64,000 bases of DNA from Brevundimonas subvibrioides. Lineage in GTDB: Bacteria; Pseudomonadota; Alphaproteobacteria; Caulobacterales; Caulobacteraceae. Position 1 is the stretch's first letter. The number at the start of each line of letters is the position of its first letter. The notes beneath the pieces are model-generated. The model saw only the letters and a program-made list of their open reading frames with translations, was not told the DNA's origin and made no database searches. The position numbers were made by a program, and so were the translations under genes. Shown here one piece after another: positions 47,026 to 56,133 of this stretch. The stretch lies in contig NZ_CP114542.1 of NCBI RefSeq assembly GCF_027271155.1, positions 2,651,001-2,715,000 on the forward strand, written 5' to 3'.

Positions 47026-48834
47026 ATGACCCGAAAAGCGCGTCGTTTATGGGGTCCGGGACCCGTGAGTCTGGCAGCGTTCATGGTGATGCTGGGCGCG
47101 CACCCGACTTTCGCCCAGACCACGACCGATTTTCGCGCGCGACTGCCCCAGGACGAGGTCATCTATTTTCTGATGCCGGACCGGTTCGATAACGGCGACG
47201 CGACCAATGACACCGGCGCGATTCCCGGCGGGCGACTTGAGCACGGCTTCGACCCGACCGACGAAGGCTTCTACCACGGTGGGGATCTGGCCGGCGTCGA
47301 GCGTCGACTCGACTACATCCAGGGACTGGGGGCCACAGCCATCTGGATGGCCCCGATCTTCAAGAACAAGCCTGTGCAGGGCGAGCCGGGTCGGGAGTTC
47401 GCCGGAGCCCACGGCTACTGGATCACGGATTTCACCCGCGTCGATCCTCATTTCGGGGACGAAGCGGCCATGCACAGACTGGTCGATGCCGCCCATGCGC
47501 GCGGCATGAAGGTCTATATGGACATCGTCGCCAACCATACGGCCGATGTCATCCGCTACCGCGAGTGCCCGGCCAATGACTGTACCTATCGCAGTCGCGC
47601 CGATTATCCGTTCACGCGGCGGGGCGGAATCGACGGGGCAGCGATCAACGAAGGGTTCGACGGCAGCCATTTCGACCGGTTGACGCGATCGGACTATGCC
47701 TACACGCCCTACGTTCCGGCCGGCGAAGAGACGGTGAAGGTGCCAGCGTGGCTGAACGACCCCGCCTATTACCACAACCGGGGCGACTCGACGTTTCGCG
47801 GCGAGAGCTCGACCGACGGCGACTTCTCCGGCCTGGACGATCTGATGACCGAGCATCCCCGCGTAGTGGCGGGCATGATCGAGATCTTCGGCGACTGGAT
47901 CGATCGTTACGGTATCGACGGCTTCCGGATCGATACGGCCAGACACGTGAACCCGGCGTTCTGGCAGGCGTTCGTCCCGGCCATGCTGGAACGGGCGCGG
48001 GCCAGGGGCATCCCAAACTTCCACATCTTCGGCGAGGTCTATGACGTCGATCCGGCTGTGACGGCGCGCTTCACCCGGGTCGACGGCTATCCGGCCGTGC
48101 TCGACTTTCCGTTCCAGTACGCGGTGACAGACATCGTGGCGCGCGACGTCCCGCCGGCTGCCCTGGCCAAGGTATTCGACGCCGATGCGCTCTACGAAGG
48201 GGGCACCGCCGGTGCCCTGGGGCTGCCGACCTTTCTGGGAAACCACGACATGGGACGGATCGGGGGGTTCATCCTGACCGCGAAGCCCGACATATCCGAC
48301 GCCGAACTGCTGCAGCGTGAGACGCTGGCCCATGCGCTGATGATGTTCAGCCGGGGCGTTCCCACGCTCTACTACGGCGACGAACAGGGCTTCACGGGCG
48401 CGGGCGGCTATGGCGCGGCGCGTCAGGACATGGCCGAAACCCAGGTCGTTTCCTATCGGGATGACCGGATTGTCGGAGGTGCCCAACCGCCTTTCGCGAC
48501 CGGCGCGCCCCTGTACCAGGCCATCTCCGGGATGGCGCGTCTGCGTCAGGCGGATGTTCGCCTTCGTCGCGGCCTGCAGACGGTGCGTTTCGCCGCAGAA
48601 ACGCCGGGCATCTTCGCCCTGTCGCGACATATCGACGACCTGCCGGGCGAGACCCTGGTCGTCTACAATACCTCGGCCACTCCGATCACCGCCAACATCG
48701 AGGTCGATGCGGCCTCAGCCACCTGGTCGACCGTCCGCGGCGCATGCCCTGCGGCGGCCTCGGCACCCGGCAGCCTGCGCGTCACCGTTCCCGCATTCGA
48801 TTATCTGATCTGTTCCTCTGAAGGTGTGCGTTGA
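47026..48834 (+). CDS. GH13 alpha-amylase, exported
   Basis: About 602 residues from MTRKARRLWG, with a signal peptide ending near TFA|QT; the ATG at 46984 would add 14 residues before it. GH13 catalytic set: GFRIDTARHVN with nucleophile D303, FGEVYDVDP with acid/base E337, and GNHDMGR with D408; first conserved region MDIVANHTADV. An unusual but known N-terminal start DEVIYFLMPDRFDNGDATND is typical of calcium-binding alpha-amylases and cyclomaltodextrinase-like enzymes. A small C-terminal beta domain follows. It should cut starch or maltodextrins outside the cytoplasm. Its stop overlaps the TTG start of the alpha-glucosidase. Confidence 0.92.
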   Translation: MTRKARRLWGPGPVSLAAFMVMLGAHPTFAQTTTDFRARLPQDEVIYFLMPDRFDNGDATNDTGAIPGGRLEHGFDPTDEGFYHGGDLAGVERRLDYIQGLGATAIWMAPIFKNKPVQGEPGREFAGAHGYWITDFTRVDPHFGDEAAMHRLVDAAHARGMKVYMDIVANHTADVIRYRECPANDCTYRSRADYPFTRRGGIDGAAINEGFDGSHFDRLTRSDYAYTPYVPAGEETVKVPAWLNDPAYYHNRGDSTFRGESSTDGDFSGLDDLMTEHPRVVAGMIEIFGDWIDRYGIDGFRIDTARHVNPAFWQAFVPAMLERARARGIPNFHIFGEVYDVDPAVTARFTRVDGYPAVLDFPFQYAVTDIVARDVPPAALAKVFDADALYEGGTAGALGLPTFLGNHDMGRIGGFILTAKPDISDAELLQRETLAHALMMFSRGVPTLYYGDEQGFTGAGGYGAARQDMAETQVVSYRDDRIVGGAQPPFATGAPLYQAISGMARLRQADVRLRRGLQTVRFAAETPGIFALSRHIDDLPGETLVVYNTSATPITANIEVDAASATWSTVRGACPAAASAPGSLRVTVPAFDYLICSSEGVR

Positions 48835-50483
48835 CTGCCGAAGTTCTGACCCACGCCCCTCCGGCCACCCGATTGGCGCCGGCTGCCGACATCCGGGAAT
48901 GGTGGCGGGGTGCGGTCCTGTATCAGATCTATCCGCGCAGCTTCGCCGACAGCAACGGCGACGGGATCGGCGATCTGCCCGGTATCACCGCCCATCTGGA
49001 TCACGTGGCATCGCTGGGCGTGGACGGCATCTGGCTGTCGCCCTTCTTCACCTCGCCGATGAAGGACTTCGGCTACGACGTATCCGACTACGTCGGCATC
49101 GACCCGATCTTCGGCACGATGGCGGATTTCGACAGGCTGGTCGCCCGGGCCCACGAACTGGGCCTGAAGGTCATCATCGACCAGGTCTATTCCCACACCT
49201 CCGACCAGCACGCCTGGTTTCTGGAAAGCCGTCAGGACCAGACCAATCCCAGGGCCGACTGGTATGTCTGGGCCGATGCGAAGCCCGATGGCTCCCCGCC
49301 GTCGAACTGGCAGTCGGTGTTCGGCGGCCCGGCCTGGACCTGGGACGCCCGCCGGCACCAGTACTATATGCACAACTTCCTCAAGGAACAGCCGCAGCTG
49401 AACGTGAGGAACCCGCAGGTGCAGGAGGCCCTGCTGGCGGTCTCACGGTTCTGGCTGGACAGGGGCGTGGACGGATTCCGCTGCGACGCGCTCAACTTCG
49501 CCATGCATGACCCGGCGCTGACCGACAACCCGCCGGTTCTCGCTCCCGGCAAGCGGACGCGCCCCTTCGACTTCCAGCAGCACATCCACAACCAGTCGCA
49601 CATCGACATCCTGCCGTTCCTGACGCGTCTCAGACGCGTGGCCGACAGCTACGAAGGCGACCGGTTCCTGGTGGCCGAGGTCGGAGGAGAGAGAGCTGAC
49701 GAGGAAATGAAGCTCTATACCCAGGGCACCGAACGGCTGCAGTCGGCGTACGGTTTCCTCTATCTGTACGCGCCCGGTCTGACACCCGCCCTGGTCGAAC
49801 AGGGTCCCGCGATGTGGCCGGGGAAGCCGGGCGAGGGCTGGCCATCATGGACGTTTTCCAACCACGACGCGCCGCGTGCCGTGTCGCGCTGGGCCCAGGG
49901 TCGCGACCCGAAGGCCTATGCGGAGATGGCCCTGCTGCTGCTGATGTGTCTGCGGGGGAATGTCTTCGTCTATCAGGGTGAGGAGCTGGGCCTGCCGCAG
50001 GCGGACGTTCCCTTCGAACGACTCGTTGATCCCGAAGCCATCGCCAACTGGCCCGAGACCCTGGGTCGCGACGGAGCACGCACACCGATGCCATGGAAGA
50101 CCGATAATGGATTTTCGGGCTTCTCGGACAGCGAGCCGTGGTTGCCTATCGATCCTCGCCACAAGGCATTGACGGTCGAGGCGCAGGAGCGGGACCCGGC
50201 ATCCACGCTGCATCTGACCCGCCGACTGATCGCCTTGCGCCGGGCACATCCGGCGTTCCGGACGGGCACGATGACGGTGATCGAGGCCACGGAAAGCCTG
50301 CTGGTGTTCGAGCGGACCGATGCAGCCGAATCCCTGCTTTGCGTCTTCAACCTGGGTCACGAGGACATCACTTGGACCCAGCCTCGTGGATGGACGACGA
50401 TCGAGTCGGTAAACGATACCGCGCGCAGCTCCGACCACCTGCCGCCCATGATCGGGCGGATTCTCATCAGGACGGCGGGGTGA
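48831..50483 (+). CDS. GH13 alpha-glucosidase (oligo-glucosidase type), cytoplasmic
   Basis: 550 residues, TTG start overlapping the amylase stop (TTGA), with GAAGG six bases upstream. No signal peptide. Starts with WWRGAVLYQIYPRSFADSNG, then DGIGDLPGI, the standard N-terminal motif of oligo-1,6-/alpha-glucosidases and trehalose-synthase relatives. Catalytic residues: GFRCDALNF D219, VAEVGGE E283, SNHDAPR D346; QPQADVPFERLVDPE-like region present as GLPQADVPFERLVDPE. It should hydrolyse imported maltose and short maltodextrins to glucose. Ends two bases before the convergent lacI-type gene. Confidence 0.92.
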   Translation: MTAEVLTHAPPATRLAPAADIREWWRGAVLYQIYPRSFADSNGDGIGDLPGITAHLDHVASLGVDGIWLSPFFTSPMKDFGYDVSDYVGIDPIFGTMADFDRLVARAHELGLKVIIDQVYSHTSDQHAWFLESRQDQTNPRADWYVWADAKPDGSPPSNWQSVFGGPAWTWDARRHQYYMHNFLKEQPQLNVRNPQVQEALLAVSRFWLDRGVDGFRCDALNFAMHDPALTDNPPVLAPGKRTRPFDFQQHIHNQSHIDILPFLTRLRRVADSYEGDRFLVAEVGGERADEEMKLYTQGTERLQSAYGFLYLYAPGLTPALVEQGPAMWPGKPGEGWPSWTFSNHDAPRAVSRWAQGRDPKAYAEMALLLLMCLRGNVFVYQGEELGLPQADVPFERLVDPEAIANWPETLGRDGARTPMPWKTDNGFSGFSDSEPWLPIDPRHKALTVEAQERDPASTLHLTRRLIALRRAHPAFRTGTMTVIEATESLLVFERTDAAESLLCVFNLGHEDITWTQPRGWTTIESVNDTARSSDHLPPMIGRILIRTAG

Positions 50484-50485
50484 TG

Positions 50486-51499
50486 TCAGCCGCCGCAGGT
50501 CTCGCGGACGATCAGGTCGGTGGGAATCCGCTCGGATCGGCCGCCGCCCTGGCCGGCGTGGTCCAGCAGCTTGGAGATCATCAGGCGACCGGCCTTCATC
50601 GTGTCCTGCGCGATCGTCGACAGGGCCGGTCGGCTGTACCGGCTGAACGGCACATTATCGAAACCGATCACCGAGACGTCTCCGGGCACCGACTTGCCGG
50701 CGTGCAACAGGGCGCGCACAGCCCCGAGCGCGATAAGGTCGGACGCAGCGACGATTCCATCGAAATCCAGTCCCCGGCGCAGCATGGAATCGACCGCAGC
50801 CTCGGCGCTCTCGACCTCGAAATGAGCCGGAACGATCAGGTCGGGATCGACGCTGAACCCGGCGGTCTCGAGCGCCTCCTGGTAGCCCCGTTGACGCTGC
50901 TGCGCCTCGGGCGGATCGAGGTCACCAAGGTAGACGATCCGCTTTCGCCCCAGTCGGGCCAGATGCGACGTCGCCCTGCGTCCGCCGTTGATGTTGTCCG
51001 ATCCGATCGAACAATAGTTCTGGTCGGGCAGCTCGGCCCCCCAGACAACGAACCGTCCCTCGGTCTCGGCGATCCGGTTGAAGGCGGCGTGCAGCGTCGA
51101 CTGACCCAGAAAGATGACCCCATCCGCCCGGCTGGTGGTCATGGCGATGCTGAGGTCATGCAGATTGGCGGGCGAGACGTGGCTCATGACCAGGTCGCAG
51201 CCGCGTTCGCGCGCCGCCTCTCCCACGCCGGCCAGGAGTTCGAGAAAGAACGGATCGCTGAGGCGGCCTTCGCGGCCCTGCGGCCGCGGCGTCACCAAGG
51301 CGATCGTGCCCGACGCGCCGATCGGAGCCGCAGGCATATGGCGTCGGAACGGATAGTCGTGCTCGCGGGCGAGCTTCCAGATTTTCTGCTTTGTGCGCGT
51401 ATTGACGGCCGGGCTGTCATTCAGGGCACGGGACGCCGTGGCGATGGACACACCGGCCAGAATGGCGATGTCCTCCAGGCGGGTCGATCGTTTCGTCAA
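50486..51499 (-). CDS. LacI family regulator, probable controller of the starch/maltodextrin locus
   Basis: About 337 residues from a TTG at 51499 (LTKRSTRLEDIAILAG), with GGGGGCGG just upstream; the longer frame is not family-like. HTH and hinge: TRLEDIAILAGVSIATASRA, then LNDSPAVNTRTKQKIWKLA; sugar domain with GIVAASDLIALGAVRALLH and VSVIGFDNVPFSRY. It sits inside the cluster, convergent with the alpha-glucosidase gene and divergent from GH97. A TGCAAA-rich site lies 19 bases upstream of its start (51518-51534), so autoregulation is likely, and related sites lie by the TBDR and amylase promoters. Inducer probably maltose or a maltodextrin. Confidence 0.88.
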   Translation of the reverse strand: MTKRSTRLEDIAILAGVSIATASRALNDSPAVNTRTKQKIWKLAREHDYPFRRHMPAAPIGASGTIALVTPRPQGREGRLSDPFFLELLAGVGEAARERGCDLVMSHVSPANLHDLSIAMTTSRADGVIFLGQSTLHAAFNRIAETEGRFVVWGAELPDQNYCSIGSDNINGGRRATSHLARLGRKRIVYLGDLDPPEAQQRQRGYQEALETAGFSVDPDLIVPAHFEVESAEAAVDSMLRRGLDFDGIVAASDLIALGAVRALLHAGKSVPGDVSVIGFDNVPFSRYSRPALSTIAQDTMKAGRLMISKLLDHAGQGGGRSERIPTDLIVRETCGG

Positions 51500-51517
51500 G
51501 CCGCCCCCGCCGCTTCT

Positions 51518-51534
51518 GCAAAATTTGCTGCAAA
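51518..51534. promoter_or_regulatory. TGCAAA-type operator candidate between lacI and GH97
   Basis: GCAAAATTTGCTGCAAA: an inverted pair GCAAA-A-TTTGC and a second GCAAA 12 bases from the first. Similar to the sites at 46788 and 46965 except for two extra bases between repeats. It can control both the lacI-type gene (minus) and the GH97 operon (plus, start 51615). Confidence 0.58.
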
Positions 51535-51614
51535 CCACGTCATCGCCGCATCTGCACCCTGCAGGCGACGGTTGGCAAGAGCTTCGCTTTAGAAGCCGCA
51601 CCGGAGTGAAGCCC

Positions 51615-53678
51615 ATGCGTATTCCTTTTGTCGTGCTGGCCATCATGGCCCTGTGCACACCGGCCTTGGCCCAGACGCCGCCGCCCGCGCCGGCCACGGT
51701 TTCGTCGCCGGACGGGACCCTGTCGGTCAGCGTCACCACCGACGGGGACGGACGGCCCAGCTATGCGGTCACACGTTCGGGAAAGCCGGTCATCGCGCCG
51801 TCACGCCTGGGCTTCATCCTCACCGATGCGCCAAAGCTGGAGCGCAATCTGGTGGTGACGGCCGAGGTCCCCACCGACCATGACGACACCTGGGAACAGC
51901 CCTGGGGCGAGCGGCGATTCATCCGGAACCACTACCGCGAACTGCGCGTCCACCTGCGCGAGCGGACGGCCCTGGCGCGCCGCTTCGACGTCGTTTTTCG
52001 GGTCTATGACGACGGCCTGGGCTTTCGCTACGAGTTCCCGGAGCAGGCGGCCCTGCCCGTCCTGAACATCGGCTCGGAACTGACCGAGTTCAACATCGCC
52101 GAAGACGGCGAAGCCTGGTGGATCCCGTCGCACGAGTGGAATCGCGAGGAGTACCTCTATCACCGCACCTCAATCGAGGAGGCGTCCAGCACCCAGACGC
52201 CGCTGACGATGAAGCTGGATTCCGGTCTGCATATCTCGATCCACGAGGCGGCACTGGTGGACTATGCGGGTATGAACCTGCGGCGGGCCGAGGGTCGCCG
52301 TTTCGTCGCCGACCTGACGCCGGGCTTCACCAATGCGGCGGTGGAGCGGACGGCCCCCTTCCCGACGCCCTGGCGCACGATCCAGATTTCGGAAACGGCC
52401 GGCGGCCTGGTCGAATCCAGCCTGATCCTGAACCTGAACGAGCCCAACGCGATCGGTGACGTCAGCTGGTTCAAGCCGATGAAATACGTCGGCATCTGGT
52501 GGGAGATGCACCTGGACAGAGCGACCTGGGCGTCCGGCCCGCGCCACGGCGCGACGACCGAAAACACGCGGCGCTACATCGATTTCGCGGCGGCCAACGG
52601 CTTCGGCGGCGTTCTGGTCGAGGGTTGGAACGTCGGTTGGGACGGCGACTGGTTCGGCAATGGATCGGACTATTCCTTCACCCAACCGTATCCCGACTTC
52701 GACCTGGAAGGCCTGGCCGCCTATGGTCGCGAACGCGGCGTGCAACTGATCGGCCACCACGAGACCGGCGGCAATGCCTTCCATTACGAGCAGCAGATGG
52801 CCGACGCCTTCGCCCTGGATCAGCGCCTTGGCATCACGACGGTCAAGACAGGCTATGTCGCGGATGCCGGTGGGGCGCAGGTTCGGGGACCCGATGGCCG
52901 ATCGACCTTTGCCTGGAACGAGAGCCAGGCCATGGCTCGCCACCACATCGCCGTGCTGGAAGCCGCCGCCGCCCACCACGTCGCCATCAACTCGCATGAG
53001 CCGATCAAGGACACCGGTCTGCGCCGGACCTATCCCAACTGGGTTTCCCGCGAAGGCGCGCGCGGGATGGAGTTCAACGCCTGGGGCCAGCCCGGCAATC
53101 CGCCCGAGCATGAAGTGAACCTGGTCTTCACCCGACTTCTGGCCGGGCCGATGGACTTCACCCCCGGCATCTTCGGCATGGTGACCCGCAGCCCCGACGG
53201 GGTGGCCACGACCTGGGCCAAGCAACTGGCGCTCTATGTGACGATCTACAGCCCCATCCAGATGGCGGCCGACCTGCCCGGGAACTACGAAGCCAACCCC
53301 GGCCCTTTCCAGTTCATCAAGGACGTCGCCGTCGACTGGGACGAAACCCGCGTTCTGAACGGCGAGGTCGGCGACTACGTCACCGTCGTCCGTAAGGGAC
53401 GCGGCGGCCGCGAGTGGTTCCTGGGCTCCATCACCGACGAGAACCCGCGTGTCCTGAGCGCCGCCCTGACCTTCCTCGAGCCCGGTGTGCGTTATCGCGC
53501 CGAAATCTACCGCGACGGTCCACATGCATCCTGGCGCGACGGTGGCGGCATGAGTCGAACCGACATCGTGATCGAGCAGCAGGAGGTGACCGCGGGCGAC
53601 ATCCTGACCCTTCGCCTCGCCCCGGGCGGCGGCCAGGCCATTCGTTTCGTGCCTCTGGGCCGGGGGGCACGCCAATGA
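51615..53678 (+). CDS. GH97 alpha-glucosidase (SusB-like), exported
   Basis: 687 residues. Signal peptide MRIPFVVLAIMALCTPALA|QT, an N-terminal beta-sandwich (GH97_N, about 20-285), the TIM barrel (VGIWWEMHLDRATWASG onward) and a C-terminal beta domain. The barrel has HEPIKDTGLRRTYPNWVSRE then GARGMEFNAWG. In GH97, a glutamate in HExxKPTG-like context marks the inverting alpha-glucosidase branch (as Bacteroides SusB); the retaining alpha-galactosidase branch differs there. So I favour alpha-glucosidase acting on maltodextrins in the periplasm. The family usually reads KPTG where this has KDTG. First gene of a four-gene run; its stop overlaps the next ATG (ATGA). Confidence 0.9.
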   Translation: MRIPFVVLAIMALCTPALAQTPPPAPATVSSPDGTLSVSVTTDGDGRPSYAVTRSGKPVIAPSRLGFILTDAPKLERNLVVTAEVPTDHDDTWEQPWGERRFIRNHYRELRVHLRERTALARRFDVVFRVYDDGLGFRYEFPEQAALPVLNIGSELTEFNIAEDGEAWWIPSHEWNREEYLYHRTSIEEASSTQTPLTMKLDSGLHISIHEAALVDYAGMNLRRAEGRRFVADLTPGFTNAAVERTAPFPTPWRTIQISETAGGLVESSLILNLNEPNAIGDVSWFKPMKYVGIWWEMHLDRATWASGPRHGATTENTRRYIDFAAANGFGGVLVEGWNVGWDGDWFGNGSDYSFTQPYPDFDLEGLAAYGRERGVQLIGHHETGGNAFHYEQQMADAFALDQRLGITTVKTGYVADAGGAQVRGPDGRSTFAWNESQAMARHHIAVLEAAAAHHVAINSHEPIKDTGLRRTYPNWVSREGARGMEFNAWGQPGNPPEHEVNLVFTRLLAGPMDFTPGIFGMVTRSPDGVATTWAKQLALYVTIYSPIQMAADLPGNYEANPGPFQFIKDVAVDWDETRVLNGEVGDYVTVVRKGRGGREWFLGSITDENPRVLSAALTFLEPGVRYRAEIYRDGPHASWRDGGGMSRTDIVIEQQEVTAGDILTLRLAPGGGQAIRFVPLGRGARQ

Positions 53679-55195
53679 TCGCCGTTCCAAAGATCCTGAC
53701 CATCCGGCCGAGGCTGAACGCCCTGGCCATCATGAACATGTGCGTCGGCTTCTTCGGCATACAGATCGGGTTCGGACTTCAGAACGCCAACACCAGCCGC
53801 ATCTTCCAGACCCTGGGGGCCGAGGTCGACAGCCTCGCCATCCTCTGGATCGCAGCCCCCCTGACCGGCCTGCTGGTTCAGCCGATTATCGGCTATTTCA
53901 GCGACAAGACCTGGAGCCCGCTGGGTCGGCGCAGACCCTATTTCCTGGTCGGGGCCGTGCTGACATCCCTGGCCCTGGTGGCCATGCCGAACAGCCCGAG
54001 CCTCTGGTTCGCGGCGGCGACGCTGTGGATCATGGATGCATCGATCAACGTCACCATGGAACCGTTTCGCGCCTTCGTCGGCGACCTGCTGCCGGACGAG
54101 CAACGCACCGCCGGCTATGCGATGCAGAGCTTCTTCATCGGAGCCGGTGCGGTGCTGGCGTCCTGCCTGCCGTGGATCCTTTCGAACGTGCTGCACCTCA
54201 GCGCGACGGCGGCTGACGGCATGGTGCCCGATACGGTGCGCTGGGCCTACTACATCGGAGCAGCCGCCCTGCTGGGTGCGGTGCTGTGGACCGTCATCAC
54301 CACGCGCGAATACAGCCCCGACCAGATGGCGGCCTTCGAAGCCAACCATGCCTTGCCCGGCAAGCCCGGTATCGACGATCAGGCCCCGGCTCGATCTTCC
54401 CGTGCCTATTTCCTGGGCGGACTGATCTGGGCTGCGATCGGCGCGGCCGGGTTCGCCGGGGTCGCCGTGGCAGGCGTGGAAAAGGAGCTCTACGTCCTGT
54501 TCGGAGGCATCGCCGCCTTCGGCCTGCTGCAGATCGTCGTCGGGGCCATGCACGCGGGCAGGACGGCGAACGGCGTCACCGAAATCGTCGACGACATCTT
54601 CCGCATGCCGCCGACGATGCGCAGCCTGGCGGTGGTCCAGTTCTTCACCTGGTTCGCCCTGTTTGCCATGTGGATCTATACGACGGCGGCCGTGACCACG
54701 GTCCACTATGGCACCACCGATACGACCTCGGTGGCCTACAACACCGGCGCGGACTGGGTCGGCGTCCTGTTCGGCGTCTATAACGGAGTGGCGGCGCTGG
54801 CGGCCTTCCTGATCCCGGTGCTGGCCCAGAAGACCGGACGCAATGGAGCCCATGCGATCAATCTCGTGCTGGGCGGGCTCGGCCTCATCGGCATCGCCCT
54901 GATCCGGGACCCGGCCCTGCTGTGGATCCCGATGATCGGGGTCGGCTTCGCCTGGGCGTCGATCGTGTCCATGCCCTATGCCATCCTGTCGGCCGCCGTG
55001 CCGGGGCGGAAAATGGGTGTCTACATGGGCATCTTCAACATATTCATCGTGGTGCCCCAACTGCTGGCGGCGACCATCCTGGGCCTGATCCTGAAGACCT
55101 TTTTCGATGGTCAGGCCATCTGGGCGCTGGGGATCGGAGGCGTGTCGTTCTTCATTGCCGCCGCCTGCGCCCTGCTGGTCAAGGAGCCGAAATGA
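53675..55195 (+). CDS. MFS sugar transporter (SLC45/GPH-like), probable maltose/glucose importer
   Basis: 506 residues, start ATG at 53675 overlapping the GH97 stop. TM1 has NMCVGFFGIQIGFGLQNANT, the TM2-3 loop GYFSDKTWSPLGRRRPYFLVGAVL matches the disaccharide-carrier form of the MFS signature, and TM4-5 region AFVGDLLPDEQRTAGYAMQS is also typical of sucrose/maltose porters. About 12 membrane segments with a longer central loop (about 205-260). It should move maltose, maltodextrin or glucose over the inner membrane with protons. The following esterase again overlaps by ATGA. Confidence 0.87.
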   Translation: MIAVPKILTIRPRLNALAIMNMCVGFFGIQIGFGLQNANTSRIFQTLGAEVDSLAILWIAAPLTGLLVQPIIGYFSDKTWSPLGRRRPYFLVGAVLTSLALVAMPNSPSLWFAAATLWIMDASINVTMEPFRAFVGDLLPDEQRTAGYAMQSFFIGAGAVLASCLPWILSNVLHLSATAADGMVPDTVRWAYYIGAAALLGAVLWTVITTREYSPDQMAAFEANHALPGKPGIDDQAPARSSRAYFLGGLIWAAIGAAGFAGVAVAGVEKELYVLFGGIAAFGLLQIVVGAMHAGRTANGVTEIVDDIFRMPPTMRSLAVVQFFTWFALFAMWIYTTAAVTTVHYGTTDTTSVAYNTGADWVGVLFGVYNGVAALAAFLIPVLAQKTGRNGAHAINLVLGGLGLIGIALIRDPALLWIPMIGVGFAWASIVSMPYAILSAAVPGRKMGVYMGIFNIFIVVPQLLAATILGLILKTFFDGQAIWALGIGGVSFFIAAACALLVKEPK

Positions 55196-56118
55196 ACTTC
55201 GACCGCCGCGCCATCCTGACCCTGATCTGCGCTGCCCCGTTCGCGGGTTCGGTCCGCGCGGACGTGCCGACCGCCGGCCGACTGGTCGACTACACCGACA
55301 TGGCATCGACCCATGCCGCAGCGCGCAATGTCACCGTCTGGTTGCCGCCGGGCTATGACGAAGGGTCTCAGCGCTATCCCGTCCTCTACATGCACGACGG
55401 CCAGAACCTGTTCGATGCATCGCGCACTGCCTTCGGCGAATGGGGCGTGGACGAACATCTGGCGCGACTTTCCCAGACCGGTCAGGTCCGATTGCCGATC
55501 GTGGTCGGGGTCTGGAACACGCCGCTTCGGCTGCGCGAATACGTCCCCGCCGACCTGATCACTGCCCTGCCCGGGGAGGTCAGGACGAGCCTGCTGGGCA
55601 TGTATGGCGGCGAGCCCTTGTCGGACGGCTACCTCCAGTTCCTGGTCGAGGATCTGAAGCCCATGATCGATGCGACCTATCGCACCCTGCCCGATCGCGA
55701 CGACACCCTGATCGCGGGATCCAGCATGGGCGGACTGATCTCGCTCTATGCGATGATGAAACATCCGGAGGTGTTCGGCTCCGCCGGCTGCCTCTCGACC
55801 CACTGGCCGCTGAGGCTGGAGCGGCTGGAGGGCGACGCCCTGGAGCGCTGGCGCGAGGCGGTGGTCCTGGCCTGGTCCAGCGTCATCCAGCGCGGCCTGC
55901 CCGACCCCGCCACGCACCGGCTTTACATGGATCGGGGGGACGAGACGCTCGACGCCTTCTATCCCTGGTTCCAGTCGCGCATCGACGGCGTGATCCGGGC
56001 CGCCGGTTGGGGACCGGACCGGTTCCGCACCCTGGTCTTCCCCGGTGCCGAACATAACGAGAAGAGCTGGAACAGCCGTCTCGATGCCCCCCTGACCTTC
56101 CTCCTTTCGCCCGCCTGA
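55192..56118 (+). CDS. Alpha/beta-hydrolase esterase (putative-esterase family), exported
   Basis: 308 residues. Start MNFDRRAILTLICAAPFAGS is a signal peptide. The fold is that of the esterase D/enterochelin-esterase group: RNVTVWLPPGYDEGSQRYPV then LYMHDGQNLFD, the nucleophile in AGSSMGGLIS (S178), and a late histidine in GAEHNEKSW. Such proteins cut acyl or aryl esters; in polysaccharide loci they may remove acetyl or feruloyl groups, but starch is rarely esterified, so the substrate here is unclear. Coupled to the MFS gene by an ATGA overlap and ten or so bases before the GH15 gene, so it is a true operon member. Confidence 0.82.
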   Translation: MNFDRRAILTLICAAPFAGSVRADVPTAGRLVDYTDMASTHAAARNVTVWLPPGYDEGSQRYPVLYMHDGQNLFDASRTAFGEWGVDEHLARLSQTGQVRLPIVVGVWNTPLRLREYVPADLITALPGEVRTSLLGMYGGEPLSDGYLQFLVEDLKPMIDATYRTLPDRDDTLIAGSSMGGLISLYAMMKHPEVFGSAGCLSTHWPLRLERLEGDALERWREAVVLAWSSVIQRGLPDPATHRLYMDRGDETLDAFYPWFQSRIDGVIRAAGWGPDRFRTLVFPGAEHNEKSWNSRLDAPLTFLLSPA

Positions 56119-56133
56119 CCAGAGAGTATGTCC

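Noticed and set aside
53414..53674. Upstream extension of the MFS gene inside the GH97 coding sequence
   Set aside because: The extension is arginine/proline-rich shadow sequence; the ATG at 53675 gives a normal TM1 and an ATGA overlap.
54922..55191. 90-residue N-terminal extension of the esterase
   Set aside because: It lies within the MFS gene and lacks family sequence; the ATG at 55192 starts a signal peptide.
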